The notes beneath the pieces were generated by a model, which saw nothing but the letters and a program-made list of their open reading frames with translations, was not told the origin of the DNA and made no database searches. 64,000 nucleotides of DNA from Trachythela sp. YZ-2020. Lineage: Eukaryota; Cnidaria; Anthozoa; Malacalcyonacea; Clavulariidae. Position 1 is the stretch's first letter. The number at the start of each line of letters is the position of its first letter. Below are positions 45,282 through 57,243 of this stretch, one piece after another. The stretch is taken from contig JADLSH010000367.1 in the NCBI GenBank assembly GCA_016169945.1, positions 496,001 to 560,000 of the forward strand. Reading direction: 5' to 3'. The translations under genes and the position numbers were made by a program.

Positions 45282-47945
45282 GAAATTGAAGAATAGTCTT
45301 ATAAATTAAACAACAATCAGAGAAATTAAAAACTAGGCTTAGAAATTAAACAACAGGTTTATAAATTAAACACAATAGGAGTTAGAAATTAAAGAGGAAG
45401 CTTAAAAATTAAAAACCAGGCTTAGAAATTAAAGACCATGCTTAGAAATTAAATAACAGGCTTAGAAATTAAAGAGCGTGCTTACAAATTAAAGAACATG
45501 TTTAGAAATAAATTCCGGGTTTAGAAATTAAAAATCGTGGTTAATAAATTAAACAACATGCTTAGAAATTAAGGAACAGGTATAGAATTTAAAGAACAAC
45601 AGACTTAGAAATTCTACAACAGGCTTAGAAATTAAAGAACAGGTTTAGAAATTGAATACCAGACATAGATATTAAAGAACAGGCTTAGAAATTAAATAAC
45701 AGGTTTAGAAATTAAAGAGCGGGTTTCCAAATTAAATAACATGTTTAGAAATTAAATTCCAGGGTTAGAAATTAAAAATCGTGCTTAAAAAATTAAACAA
45801 CATGCTTAGAAATTAAAGAAAATACCTAGAAATTAAATTCCAGGGTTAGAAAGTAAAAATCGTGCTTAAACAATTAAACAACATGCTTAGAAATTAAGGA
45901 ACAGGTATATAATTTAAAGAACACCAGACTTAGAAATTCTACAACAGGCTTAGAAATTAAAGAACAGGTTTAGAAATTAAAGAACGGTTTAGAAATTAAT
46001 GACAGGCTTAGAAATTAAAGAACATGCTTAGAAATTAAATTCCAGGGTTAGAAAGTAAAAACCGTGCTTAAAAAATTAAACAACATGCTTAGAAATTAAG
46101 GAACAGGTATAGAATTTAAAGAACAACAGACTTAGAAATTCAACAACATGCTTAGAAATTAAAGAACATACCTAGAAATTAAATTCCAGGGTTAGAAAGT
46201 AAAAATCGTGCTTAAAAAATTCAACAACATGCTTAGAAATTAAAGAACAGGTTTAGAAATTAAAGAACGGTTTAGAAATTAACGACAGGCTTAGAAATTA
46301 AAGAGGAATCTTAAAAATTAAAAACCAGGTATAGAAATTAAAGACCAGGCTTAGAAATTAATTAAAGACCAGGCATAGAAATTAAAGAACAGGCTTAGAA
46401 ATTAAAAAAACAGCCTTAGAAATTAAAGAGCGGGCTTACAAATTAAAGAACATGTTTAGAAATAAATTCCAGGGTTAGAAATTAAAAAAACGTGCTTAAA
46501 AAATTAAACAACTTGCTTAGAAATTAAAGAACATGTTTAGAAATTAAAGAACAAGGTAGGATATTAAAGGCCATGCTCAGAAATTAAAGACCATGCTAGG
46601 AAATTTAAGGACATGTTTACAAATTAAAAAACAGGCTTAGAAATTAAAAACCAGACTTAGAAATTAAATGTCAGGCACAAATATTAAACATCAGTCTTAG
46701 AAATTGAAGAATAGGCTTACAAATTAAACAACAGCCTTACAAATAAAGAAAATGTTTAGAAATTAAATTCCACGGTTAGAAATTAAAAATCGCGCTTAAA
46801 AAATTAAACAACATGCTTAGAAATTAAGGAACAGGTATAGAATTAAAAGAACAACAGACTTAGAAATTCTACAACAGGCTTAGAAATTAAAGAACAGGTT
46901 TAGAAATTGAATACCAGACATAGATATTAAAGAACAGGCTTAGAAATTAAATAACAGGTTTAGAAATTAAAGAGCGGGTTTCCAAATTAAAGAACATGTT
47001 TAGAAATTAAATTCCAGGGTTAGAAATTAAAAATCGTCCTTAAAAAATTAAACAACATGCTTAGAAATTAAAGAACATACCTAGAAATTAAATTCCAGGG
47101 TTAGAAAGTAAAAATCGTGCTTAAAAAATTAAACAACGTGCTTAGAAAATAAGGAACAGGTATAGAATTTAAAGAACAACAGACTTAGAATTTCTACAAC
47201 AGGCTTAGAAATTAAAGAACAGGTTTAGAAATTAAAGAACGGTTTAGAAATTAACTACAGGCTTAGAAATTAAAGAGGAATCTTAAAAATTAAAAACCAG
47301 GCATAGAAATTAAAGACCAGGCTTATAAATTAATTAAAGACCAGGCATAGAAATTAAAGAACAGGCTTAGAAATTAAAAAAACAGCCTTAGAAATTAAAG
47401 AGCGGGCTTACAAATTAAAGAACATGTTTCGAAATAAATTCCAGGGTTAGAATTAAAAATTGTGGTTAAAAAATTAAACAACTTGCTTAGAAATTAAAGA
47501 ACATGTTTAGAAATTAAAGAACAAGGTAGGGTATTAAAGGCAATTCTCAGAAATTAAAGACCATGCTAGGAAATTTAAGGACATGTTTATAAATTAAAAA
47601 ACAGGCTTAGAAATTAAAAACCATACTTAGAAATTAAATGTCAGGCACAAATATTAAACATCAGTCTTATAAATTGGAGAATAGGCTTATAAATTGAAGA
47701 ATAGGCTTACAAATTAAACAACGGGCTTACAAATAAAGAACATGTTTAGAAATTAAATTCCAGGGTTAGAAATTAAAAATCGTGCTTAAAAAATTAAACA
47801 ACATGCTTAGAAATCAAAGAACATGTTTAGAAATTAAAGAACAAGGTAGGATATTAAAGGCCATTCTCAGAAATTAAAGAGCATGCTAGGAAATTTAAGG
47901 ACATGTTTATAAATTTAAAAACAGGCTTAGAAATTAAAAATCACA
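45282..47945. repeat. 20-bp minisatellite array, right part
   Basis: Continues the AGAAATTAAAGAACAGGCTT-type array in the same orientation as 27566-30923. Larger segments recur here too (for example about 45,600-46,000 and about 46,850-47,250). Confidence 0.85.
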
Positions 47946-47949
47946 TTTT

Positions 47950-50900
47950 TTGTGAAGGGGACCCCAAGAGGAAAAATTTTCAAACATTTTAAGACACATT
48001 TTTATGAGTTGAAAATCATTGTTTTGATCAAAGAAAAGGTTTTTGACCATCTCAGAAACATTTGGGGCAGTTTGAGAAAAAAATTGAACTTTCGATAAAT
48101 CAGTCGAAGAACCTAAGGGGGGACCGCAGGGAGCAAAATTTCAAACATTTTACGACATATTTTTATAAGTTGAAAATCATTGTTTTGATAAAAGGAAAGG
48201 TTTTTGACCATCTCAGAAACATTTTGGAGAGCTTGAGAAAATTTTTGAACTTTCCAAAAATCAGTCGAAGAACCTAAGGGGGGACCCCAGGGGGCAAAAT
48301 TTCCAAACATTTTAAGACACATTTTTATGAGTTGAAAATCATTGTTTTGATCAAAGAAAAGGTTTTTGACCATCTCAGAAACATTTGGGGCAGTTTGAGA
48401 AAAAAATTGAACTTTCGATAAATCGTCGAAGAACCTAAGGGGGGACCGCAGGGAGCAAAATTTCAAACATTTTACGACATATTTTTATAAGTTGAAAATC
48501 ATTGTTTTGATAAAAGGAAAGGTTTTTGACCATCTCAGAAACATTTTGGAGAGCTTGAGAAAATTTTTGAACTTTCCAAAAATCAGTCGAAGAACCTAAG
48601 GGGGGACCCCAGGGGGCAAAATTTCCAAACATTTTAAGACACATTTTTATGAGTTGAAAATCATTGTTTTGATCAAAGAAAAGGTTTTTGACCATCTCAG
48701 AAAGATTTCGGACAGTTTGAGAAAAAAATTGAACTTTTCATAAATCAGTCGAAGAACCCCAGGAGGCAAAATTTCAAACATTTTAAGACACATTTTTATG
48801 AGATGAAAATCATTGTTTTTATCAAAGGAAAGGTTTTTGACCATCTCAGAAACATTTGGGACAGTTTGAGAAAAAATTTGAACTTTCCAAAAATCAGTCC
48901 AAAAACCTAAGGGGACCCCAGGGAGCAAAATTTTCAAACATTTTAAGACACGTTTATATAAGCTGAAAATCATTGTTTTGATCAAAGGAAAGGTTTTTGA
49001 CCATCTCAGAAACATTTGGGACAGTTTGAGAAAAAAATTGAACTTTCCAAAAATCAGTCCAAAAACCAAAGGGGACCCCAGGGGGCAAAATTTTCAAACA
49101 TTTTAAGACACATTTTTATGAGTTGAAAATCATTGTTTTGATCAAAAGGTTTTTGACCATCTCAGAAACATTTGGGACAGTTTGAGAAAAAAATTGAACT
49201 TTCCACAAATCAGACGAAGAACCTGAGGGGGAACCCCAGGGGCAAAATTTCAAACATTTTAAGACACGTTTTTATGAGTTGAAAATTATTGTCTTGGTCA
49301 AAGAAAAGTTTTTTCACCATCTCAGAAAATTTGCGACAGTTTGAGAAAAAATTTGAACTTTCCACAAATCAGACGAAGAACCTAAGTGGGGACCCCAGGG
49401 GGCAAAATTTCAAACATTTTAAGACACGTTTTTAACAGTTGAAAATTATTGTTTTGATCAAAGAAAAGGTTTTTGACCATCTCAGAAACATTTGGGGCAG
49501 TTTGAGAAAAAAATTGAACTTTCGATAAATCGTCGAAGAACCTAAGGGGGGACCGCAGGGAGCAAAATTTCAAACATTTTACGACATATTTTTATAAGTT
49601 GAAAATCATTGTTTTGATAAAAGGAAAGGTTTTTGACCATCTCAGAAACATTTTGGAGAGCTTGAGAAAATTTTTGAACTTTCCAAAAATCAGTCGAAGA
49701 ACCTAAGGGGGGACCCCAGGGGGCAAAATTTCCAAACATTTTAAGACACATTTTTATGAGTTGAAAATCATTGTTTTGATCAAAGAAAAGGTTTTTGACC
49801 ATCTCAGAAAGATTTCGGACAGTTTGAGAAAAAAATTGAACTTTTCATAAATCAGTCGAAGAACCCCAGGAGGCAAAATTTCAAACATTTTAAGACACGT
49901 TTCTATGAGTTGAAAATCATTGTTTTGATCAAAGGAAAGGTTTTTGACCATCTCAGAAACATTTGGGACAGTTTGAGAAAAGATTTGAACTTTCCAAAAA
50001 TCAGTCCAAAAACCTAAGATGACCCCAGGGGGCAAAATTTTCAAACATTTTATGACACGTTTATATAAGCTGAAAATCATTGTTTTGATCAAAGGAAAGG
50101 TTTTTGACCATCTCAGAAACATTTGGGACAGTTTGAGAAAAGATTTGAACTTTCCAAAAATCAGTCCAAAAACCTAAGATGACCCCAGGGGGCAAAATTT
50201 TCAAACATTTTAAGACACATTTTTATGAGTTGAAAATCATTGTTTTGATCAAAAGGTTTTTGACCATCTCAGAAACATTTGGGACAGTTTGAGAAAAAAA
50301 TTGAACTTTCCACAAATCAGACGAAGAACCTGAGGGGGAACCCCAGGGGCAAAATTTCAAACATTTTAAGACACGTTTTTATGAGTTGAAAATTATTGTC
50401 TTGGTCAAAGAAAAGTTTTTTCACCATCTCAGAAAATTTGCGACAGTTTGAGAAAAAATTTGAACTTTCCACAAATCAGACGAAGAACCTAAGTGGGGAC
50501 CCCAGGGGGCAAAATTTCAAACATTTTAAGACACGTTTTTAACAGTTGAAAATTATTGTTTTGATCAAAGGAAAGGTTTTTGACCATCTCAGAAACATTT
50601 GGGAGAGTGTGAGAAAAAATTTGAACTGTCCAAAAATCTGTCGAAGAACCTAAGTGGGGACAGGGAGCAAAATTTCAAACATTTTAAGAGACGTTTTTAT
50701 GAGTTGAAAATTATTGTCTTGGTCAAAGAAGAGGTTTTTCACCATCTCAGAAACATTTGGGACAGTTTGAGAAAAAATTTGAACTTTGCAAAAATCAGTC
50801 GAAGAACCTAAGGGGACCATAGGGGCCAAAATTTTCAAACAATTTAAGACACGTTGATATAAGTTGAAAATCATTGTTTTGATCAAAGAAAAGGTTTTTG

Positions 50901-51560
50901 ACCATCTCAGAAATATTTGGGACAGTTTGAGAGAAAAATTGAACTTTCCATAAATCAGTCAAAGAACCTAAGGGGGAACCCCATGGGGCAAAAGTTTCTT
51001 TGATCAAAACAATGATTTTCAACTCATAAAAAGGTGTCTTAAAATGTTTGAAAATTTTGCCCCCTGGGGTTCCCCCTTAGGTTCTTCCACTGATTTTTGG
51101 AAAGTTCAATTTTTTTCTCAAACTGTCGCAAATGTTTCTGAGATGGTGAAAAACCTTTCCTTTGATCAAAACAATGATTTTCAACTCATAAAAACGTGTC
51201 TTAAAATGTTTGAAATTTTGCCCCCTGGGGTTCCCCCTTAGGTTCTTCCACTGATTTTTGGAAAGTTCAATTTTTTTCTCAAACTATCCCAAATGTTTCT
51301 GAGATGGTCAAAAACCTTTTCTTTGATCAAAACAATGATATTCAACTAATAAAAAGATGTCTTAAAATGTTTGAATTTTTGCTCCCTGGAGTCCCCAGTT
51401 AGGTTTTTCGACTGATTTTTGGAAAGTTCAAATTTTTTCTCAAACTGTTCCAAATGTTTCTGAGATGGTCAAAAACCTTTCCTTTGATCAAAACAATGAT
51501 TTTCAACTCATAAAAACGTGTCTTAAAATGTTTGAAATTTTGCCCCCTAGGGTCACCCTT
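47950..51560. repeat. 160-bp satellite array with internal inversion
   Basis: Tandem units of about 160 bp carry GACCATCTCAGAAACATTTG and GGGGGCAAAATTTC. Positions 48047, 48206 and 48368 of one marker give the period. A 1.1-kb block of about seven units is repeated nearly exactly (48,421 and 49,528 mark the same site). From about 50,996 to 51,560 the units run in the opposite orientation, facing the first part. Every open frame here (up to 140 codons, mostly minus strand) is a by-product of the repeat. Confidence 0.88.
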
Positions 51561-51564
51561 AGGT

Positions 51565-53535
51565 TTATACGGGAAAAGTCATCCGCATGTCTTAATCAAT
51601 CCATCGCCTCGGACTGGAAAGGCGAGTGCCCTATCCATTCACCACAGCATCTTAATTACAGGTGGAGTGAAATATTTCGCTGCAAACGAAAGTGCTATTT
51701 CGAAGTGGGTTATGAACCGACCGTTTCAGATTCGATTTGTAGAATCACTCATCGATATCACTGGTTTGTCCAAGACCACATCAAATCCTCGCAAGTGTCT
51801 TCGACCAAGTGAAGTTCTGAAATCGAACAAAATTGTTGAAAACATTGTCGAAGCTCTTACAACCCAATTTATCAACCCATTTATCAAAGAACTCGACAAA
51901 TGCGAATTGTACAACCTTGTGTTGGGATGTCCAGTTCCTAACGAAGTCAGCAACAGCATTTTAAATTTGGAGAAAGCTGGCGAGGTAATGTTCAAAGGTT
52001 TTGAAGAGAGAATGTCAAGTAGCGAGTCTAAAGAAGAATTCTTTGATCCCATCCACAAATGCAAATCAAAAACATTCATAGATTCAGCAAAGAGTAAGAT
52101 CAAGATCGGCGGGAAATGCAAGGAAGTTATTTTTCAGAGGGATATCCTCGGAAAGTTAGTTGCCCTATCTCACAAGCGAAAGAGGGCAGTTGATCTTGAT
52201 AATTGTCTTGTCTACCCACTTGCACTAGTCAGTCTCCCATTGAGCACTCCAGATGGAGCTATTCGAAAGACAGTCAAGAGTAAGTTATTCAATGCTGCTA
52301 TGTCTGATTTGGCTATCCTTAACTTTGAAGACCTTCCTCCCGCAGAAAGAATGCAGATATATTTTCTGGATCTTGCTGCTGCCATTCGGTGTATTGTTGA
52401 GAAGGTTACAACGATTAGAGATCTCGCCGCCAAGATTATGTCAACTATCCCCAAGCAATACAAAACCATTTATCTGTTATGCGACACATAGAGAATAAAT
52501 AGCATTAAAGGAAATGAGCGACAAGCTAGAGGAGTTGATGCACGGTATGTTCTTAACAGCCCTGATATGAAAGTACCTTATGACTTTCCCAACTTTCTTC
52601 GCAATGGAGATAACAAGGCAATGCTTTTGACCTGATACAACAGTCCATTGAAGAAGACAAGGACAGCCTTGGCGACAAAGTTGTATACTTTTCCGACAAG
52701 TCGATGTGCAAGAAGATCAATCATGATGAAGTAGCCGTATTACCAGAATTAACCAGCGACCACGAAGAAGCGGGCACGAAACTCGTTGCATTTGTGCATG
52801 CTAGCCAATTGCCACCTAACTCAACTGCAATGGTACGGTCTCCATCTGGTGATATAGACATAATCACCTTGTTCATTGGTCACGATTTTTCGGACACGCA
52901 GATTCTGATTGACAATGGCAGTGGGAAAAACAGGAAAACCATCGACGTGACGTCAACTGGATTGTCTCACAGAAGAGCTCTTTGGGAATGCACGCCTTTT
53001 CCGGTAACGATTAAGTATCCAGCTTTTTTCGAAAGGGAAAGCAAGCCGCGTGGAAAGCCGTGACCAAAGACACTGCCTTATCGATCTATTTTCATCCTTG
53101 GGTACGGAGGTCACAGCAAGCGAGGAGTTGGTTCGGGGTTTAGAATGGTTCGTCTGTTCTTTATACGGGCATCCACGTATCCTCTCAGTGAATGAGGCAA
53201 GGAAAAAAGTATTTTGGAACAAGTTCAACAAGAAGAAGAAGATCATCGACCTAAGTCTGATGCCACCATGCCAGTCAAATCTTCATCATCACATCATGAG
53301 ATCTAATTATGTCGCGTACATCTTTCGACACGCCGATCAGCTGCTAATAGAACTTGAGAGCCCCGACGAGCATGGATGGGACGGAGATGGAAACGTTGTG
53401 TGGAGTGACATTTGCTATCCCGATGAGGTTGATGCACTACTCGCAGGCACGGAGAGTGAGAACAGTTCGTCCTCCGATGATGACTACGAAGATGATTTGG
53501 ATGTGGAAATTGAAGACACGAGTGAATTTTGAAAA
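51565..53535 (+). pseudogene. Nuclease-like transposon-associated gene, broken
   Basis: An almost continuous plus-strand reading starts inside the edge of the satellite and runs with interruptions at 52,491 (stop), near 52,630 (shift) and at 53,012 (stop). Visible blocks are SIHHSILITGGVKYFA, KLVALSHKRKRAVDLDNC, LTSDHEEAGTKLVAFVH (about 52,755), RSPSGDIDIITLF, GMHAFSGND followed by VSSFFRKGKQAAWKA (52,985 on), LEWFVCSLYG and LPPCQ-type MPPCQSNLHHHIMRSNY (about 53,260), ending in DEHGWD and an acidic tail (SSSSDDDYEDDLD). The HEEA, GDIDI and G-N-D blocks recall FEN/XPG-PIN-type nucleases (acidic metal ligands, helix-hairpin). Near-identical blocks occur in many transposon-linked proteins of corals and molluscs as I remember them. 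The exact class is not certain. Confidence 0.58.
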
Positions 53536-53739
53536 GGAAAATGCAAGGTTTGTGATCAGAATGTACATGCTTGTAATGTGATGCATAACATGATCTCCAT
53601 TTAATGGGGCAACAGTATTGATTTTTACCAAAAAAATAGAAATAACTAGCTTTCTTGCTTATTTAAGTAGGATCGTCCCAATAGTTTCACTAAATCAAGG
53701 ATATGTGTATCAAATGGTCCCAATATATCTGCGCATTAC

Positions 53740-54215
53740 TTCGATTTTTGAAATTAGCAACGAAGTTGAGCTAAATCACCAACTTCCGTGATTATCTAAG
53801 CCACCTATATAGGCACCAAAACGAGGCTGTACGCACCAAAACGAGGCTGAAGGCATCGGTATTTTCCTGTGTAACATCGAATTGTGTAACACCTAAATTG
53901 ACCAAGATTACCAACTACTTTGCATATCTAAGCTAACTAATGATTTCCCTCCATTTGCACGAAAACGTATGCACCAAAACGAGGCTGAAGCGCCCGGTAT
54001 TTGCCCGTGTAACATCGATTTTTGAAATCAGCGCACCGAAATTGACCAAAATCACTGGGTTACCTAGCTAAACTAAGCCAACTAACGTCTTCCCTATATA
54101 TGCCCCCAAACGAGGCTGTATGCATCAAAACGAGGCTGAAGGCCCCGGTATTGGCCCGTATAACATCGATTTTTGAAATCAGCGCCCCAAAATTGACCAA
54201 AGTCACATATTCTCA
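53740..54215. repeat. Three degenerate 140-150-bp tandem units
   Basis: Each unit contains CCAAAACGAGGCTG twice, then CGGTATT, GTAACATCGATTTTTGAAAT and ATTGACCAAAATCAC-like sequence; marker copies lie near 53,840, 53,980 and 54,130. Non-coding. It lies directly downstream of the nuclease-like pseudogene. Confidence 0.7.
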
Positions 54216-54244
54216 TAAATTGCCTCCTCGGGTTACGATATATA

Positions 54245-54395
54245 TATAAGCTTCCTTATTAAGTATTGAATACTTAATAGAAGCATGGAGTAAATTAACG
54301 AAAAAAACTATTTTATTAGAATCCCATCATAGAAACCTCACCAAAATTATATATAAGCTTCCTTATTAAGTATTCAATACTTTTGTGATGTTTTA
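54245..54395. repeat. Two direct copies of a short palindromic unit
   Basis: ATATATAAGCTTCCTTATTA occurs at about 54243 and 54350; each copy continues into the palindrome AGTATT(G/C)AATACTT. Confidence 0.6.
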
Positions 54396-57243
54396 GTGGT
54401 TGTAAAAATTTGGAAAACTGCCAAATTTAGCACGTGCCGTGATAGATTTACAATATTAGTAAATGGACATTCTAATTTCTTAAAATTTTGCGAATTACGC
54501 GAAAAGTTAAAGTATGATGTACAATGATGTGAAAAAAAATCATTCATTTTACTCTTTTTAGTAGAAAACACTAGCTTGCAAAGAGAATTTTTAATCTAGT
54601 CGATTTTACGGTTATAACGCCATGTTACGAGTCACGAATATTTCTCTTTGATCTTGACCCTAATCCGGACCCAACCCTAACCCTATTGTGTGCGTAACAT
54701 GGACTTAGAACCCATTTTACTGCCGCCATCTTGTTTTCGTAAATCTCGCGCATGCGCAGACAAATTGCATCTGTGTTCACACCGCATTTCTTGTGAAAGT
54801 CATGAATAATTAATGAGCTCAAAGGTTAGGTCACATGTATACCCTTGTAAACCCCTACAAATGAATAATGAAAATGTATTGTTAATCAGTTACAAACCTT
54901 CGTCAGTTAGAATTACTCGTCTGTTACAACCACGGGTGTTTGTAACTACTTTACACAATTCGTTCATTGTAATGTTACAAGTTATGTATTCAATACAACA
55001 CGGCCACTATGAGCTTTTGTCGGAAATGCAGTTTTGTCGGAATTTCAGGAGGCTCAACGTCGTTACCAAGGGCTTCTCCGCTTGTGGTTTTGCCCCACCG
55101 CCGGAAAAAGTGAATTCCGCCACTGTCTGATGGCAATCACCTTGCTTGTTTTTTATATATTCGCGTGGTACTAATTTTCGCGAATCGAAGCGATTTTACT
55201 TCGCGCACCACAAAGCCCTGGGAACTAGGTTGCGTGCACCATAAATGCGATATTTTTGCGCAGTTTTAACAATTAAGACGTTCACTCATCCCAGTGATGT
55301 ATTTTCAAATACTTCTCCTCCGTTTTCACAAAATACCACACTCCAAAACTCTGGAATATATGGCTTGCACCGTGGCCTGTACTACGTGGACTGAAGACTG
55401 TTGCAATTTATTGTTGAAAAAGGTGTGCCGGCAAAACCAAAGGACCTATCCCAAAACGGAAAAATGTTTAATTTCAGGATTCGCATGCATTGTCGTATCA
55501 GACTTTATCATGAAAAATCATATGGTGAACTCACAAACTAATCAACTATGAAGCGGATGTGACATTCACTTTCCAAAGAAATAGTGTTTTCACTTTTAAT
55601 TAGTACGTTGCACCCCCGAATCTTTACTTTACAATGCTCAAGCTGTGACATATCCACAAGGCCAAATTTAGATAAACATGTGAGTTATTCAGTTGGCTGA
55701 TGGGTATACCATCACAAGAAAGTTTCGATTTGAGGGGAGTGGTATATGATGAGTTCTGCCAATATACTTTGCCTTTGAATGATGACAGATATTTTCTGAA
55801 GTAAACATGTGCGACAATCTATTAAAAAAGGAGGTCAGAGCTAGCCAACAGATGTAATTTATTATAGATTATATTACGAATGTCCAGAAAGTGTGTGTGT
55901 GTGGGGGGGTGCCCACACCGAAATTTAGACTAAAGTTAGTGTGAATAAACACTATTTCAGCCTTCAGGACAATCTTCAGGACTGTAATTTACAAGACGCT
56001 TTATTGAAGATTCATTTTAATTCTATAATTATTATACAGATATATGTTACAAATGTTATTTATATATTAATAATATACATAAAAATATTACTCGACTGTG
56101 ATTGGTTGATTTCAGTGCAGTTAATCCCAATTCTGTAACAAACTCATCTGATTGGTCGAAAAAACAAACATGTCTAAAATCAACCAATCAGCTTCAGCAG
56201 TTTCTGTCTCGCGCAAATGACGGCCACAGATTGTTCCAAAACAAAACACATATGGCGGCCGAGCTACATAAAGTGAAAGTTGAGTTTTGGCCGAAAATAT
56301 ATGGCTTCTATTTTTATTCAAAATTAACAAAACTTAAAAACTTTGACTTAAACTTGCATGGTTCAGTGAAACTTTCAAGTCGTTGCTGATTCATAAAAAC
56401 GAAATACGAAACGGCGAAAATTTTATCAGTGGACTGCTCGACGAAACTTGTAAGTTGAAGGTATACTTGTCTCGAATATTTTATGTATATCATTAATAAG
56501 TATAATAGCATGATGGTTTCTCGTGAAATTTGGATAAAACATGCACTCGTGAGTTTTTCAAAGACCTCAAATAGTTTATCCAAATTGCAAATAAAATAAA
56601 AAAGTTGCCAGAATGTCCTACTGTCCATACAGTGCCTTAAAACCATTTTCACTATAATGCAATCTAATTCCTAATTATTTCTAAATTAATTCCTAATACT
56701 TAATTGCATGAATCAATTTTAATGTAAATTTAAAACTATTTACTTTCGAAACCTATCACTACAAGTCTCTTAATGTATGTTAGTGAGAGGGAGACTTGGA
56801 GAGAATATAAGATTGAAAATTGAAAAACCATGAAAGCAATTCCAAAACTTCATATATAATTGGGAAATATTTTCGCTAATTCCCGGGAAATGGATTATGT
56901 TACCGCAAAGTTTGTGAAGGTGCTCAAAGCGCAATACATATTTTACTCTAATCCTAGTTCTTTTGCTGAAATCTCACGCATTAAATACTTCTTTACCTAA
57001 AAAATAAGAGCAAGAAAGTAATGTATCGCATAATCGCAATGCATATAGACAAAGATCGATAAAATATGTAATATGATCTGAAATGGGCAAATTGCATACG
57101 ATGCTGAGGAGGTCTAGTGTTTGATTGCTTTTATCAGAGCCCTTTTTTAGGGTAAACGTGTGGTCGAGAAATATCCTCTTGACACCCGTGAGGACTAGAA
57201 CTAGGAAACGTTTGTATATTTAGAAAAATGGCGCGTTCCTTAC
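54396..57243. other. Gene-poor stretch 3' of ACSF2
   Basis: AT-rich, with a CCCTAA-like run near 54,670, a short GT/G run near 55,890 and possible MITE debris (GATTGGTTGATTT at about 56,100 facing AAATCAACCAATC near 56,177). The terminal ACSF2 exon should lie to this side but was not recognised. The open frames here lack motifs. Confidence 0.35.

Noticed and set aside
27566..47945. Regularly spaced short repeats as a CRISPR array
   Set aside because: Unit-to-unit divergence, no conserved spacers of fixed length, eukaryotic setting and no cas genes.
48062..51241. Many minus- and plus-strand open frames of 60-140 codons with similar proteins
   Set aside because: They are the same satellite unit read in an open frame; no start context, no domain, and the 160-bp period explains them.
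54813..55551. Plus-strand frames of 85-105 codons between satellite and ACSF2
   Set aside because: No motif, no splice signals, and AT-rich composition; not supported as genes.
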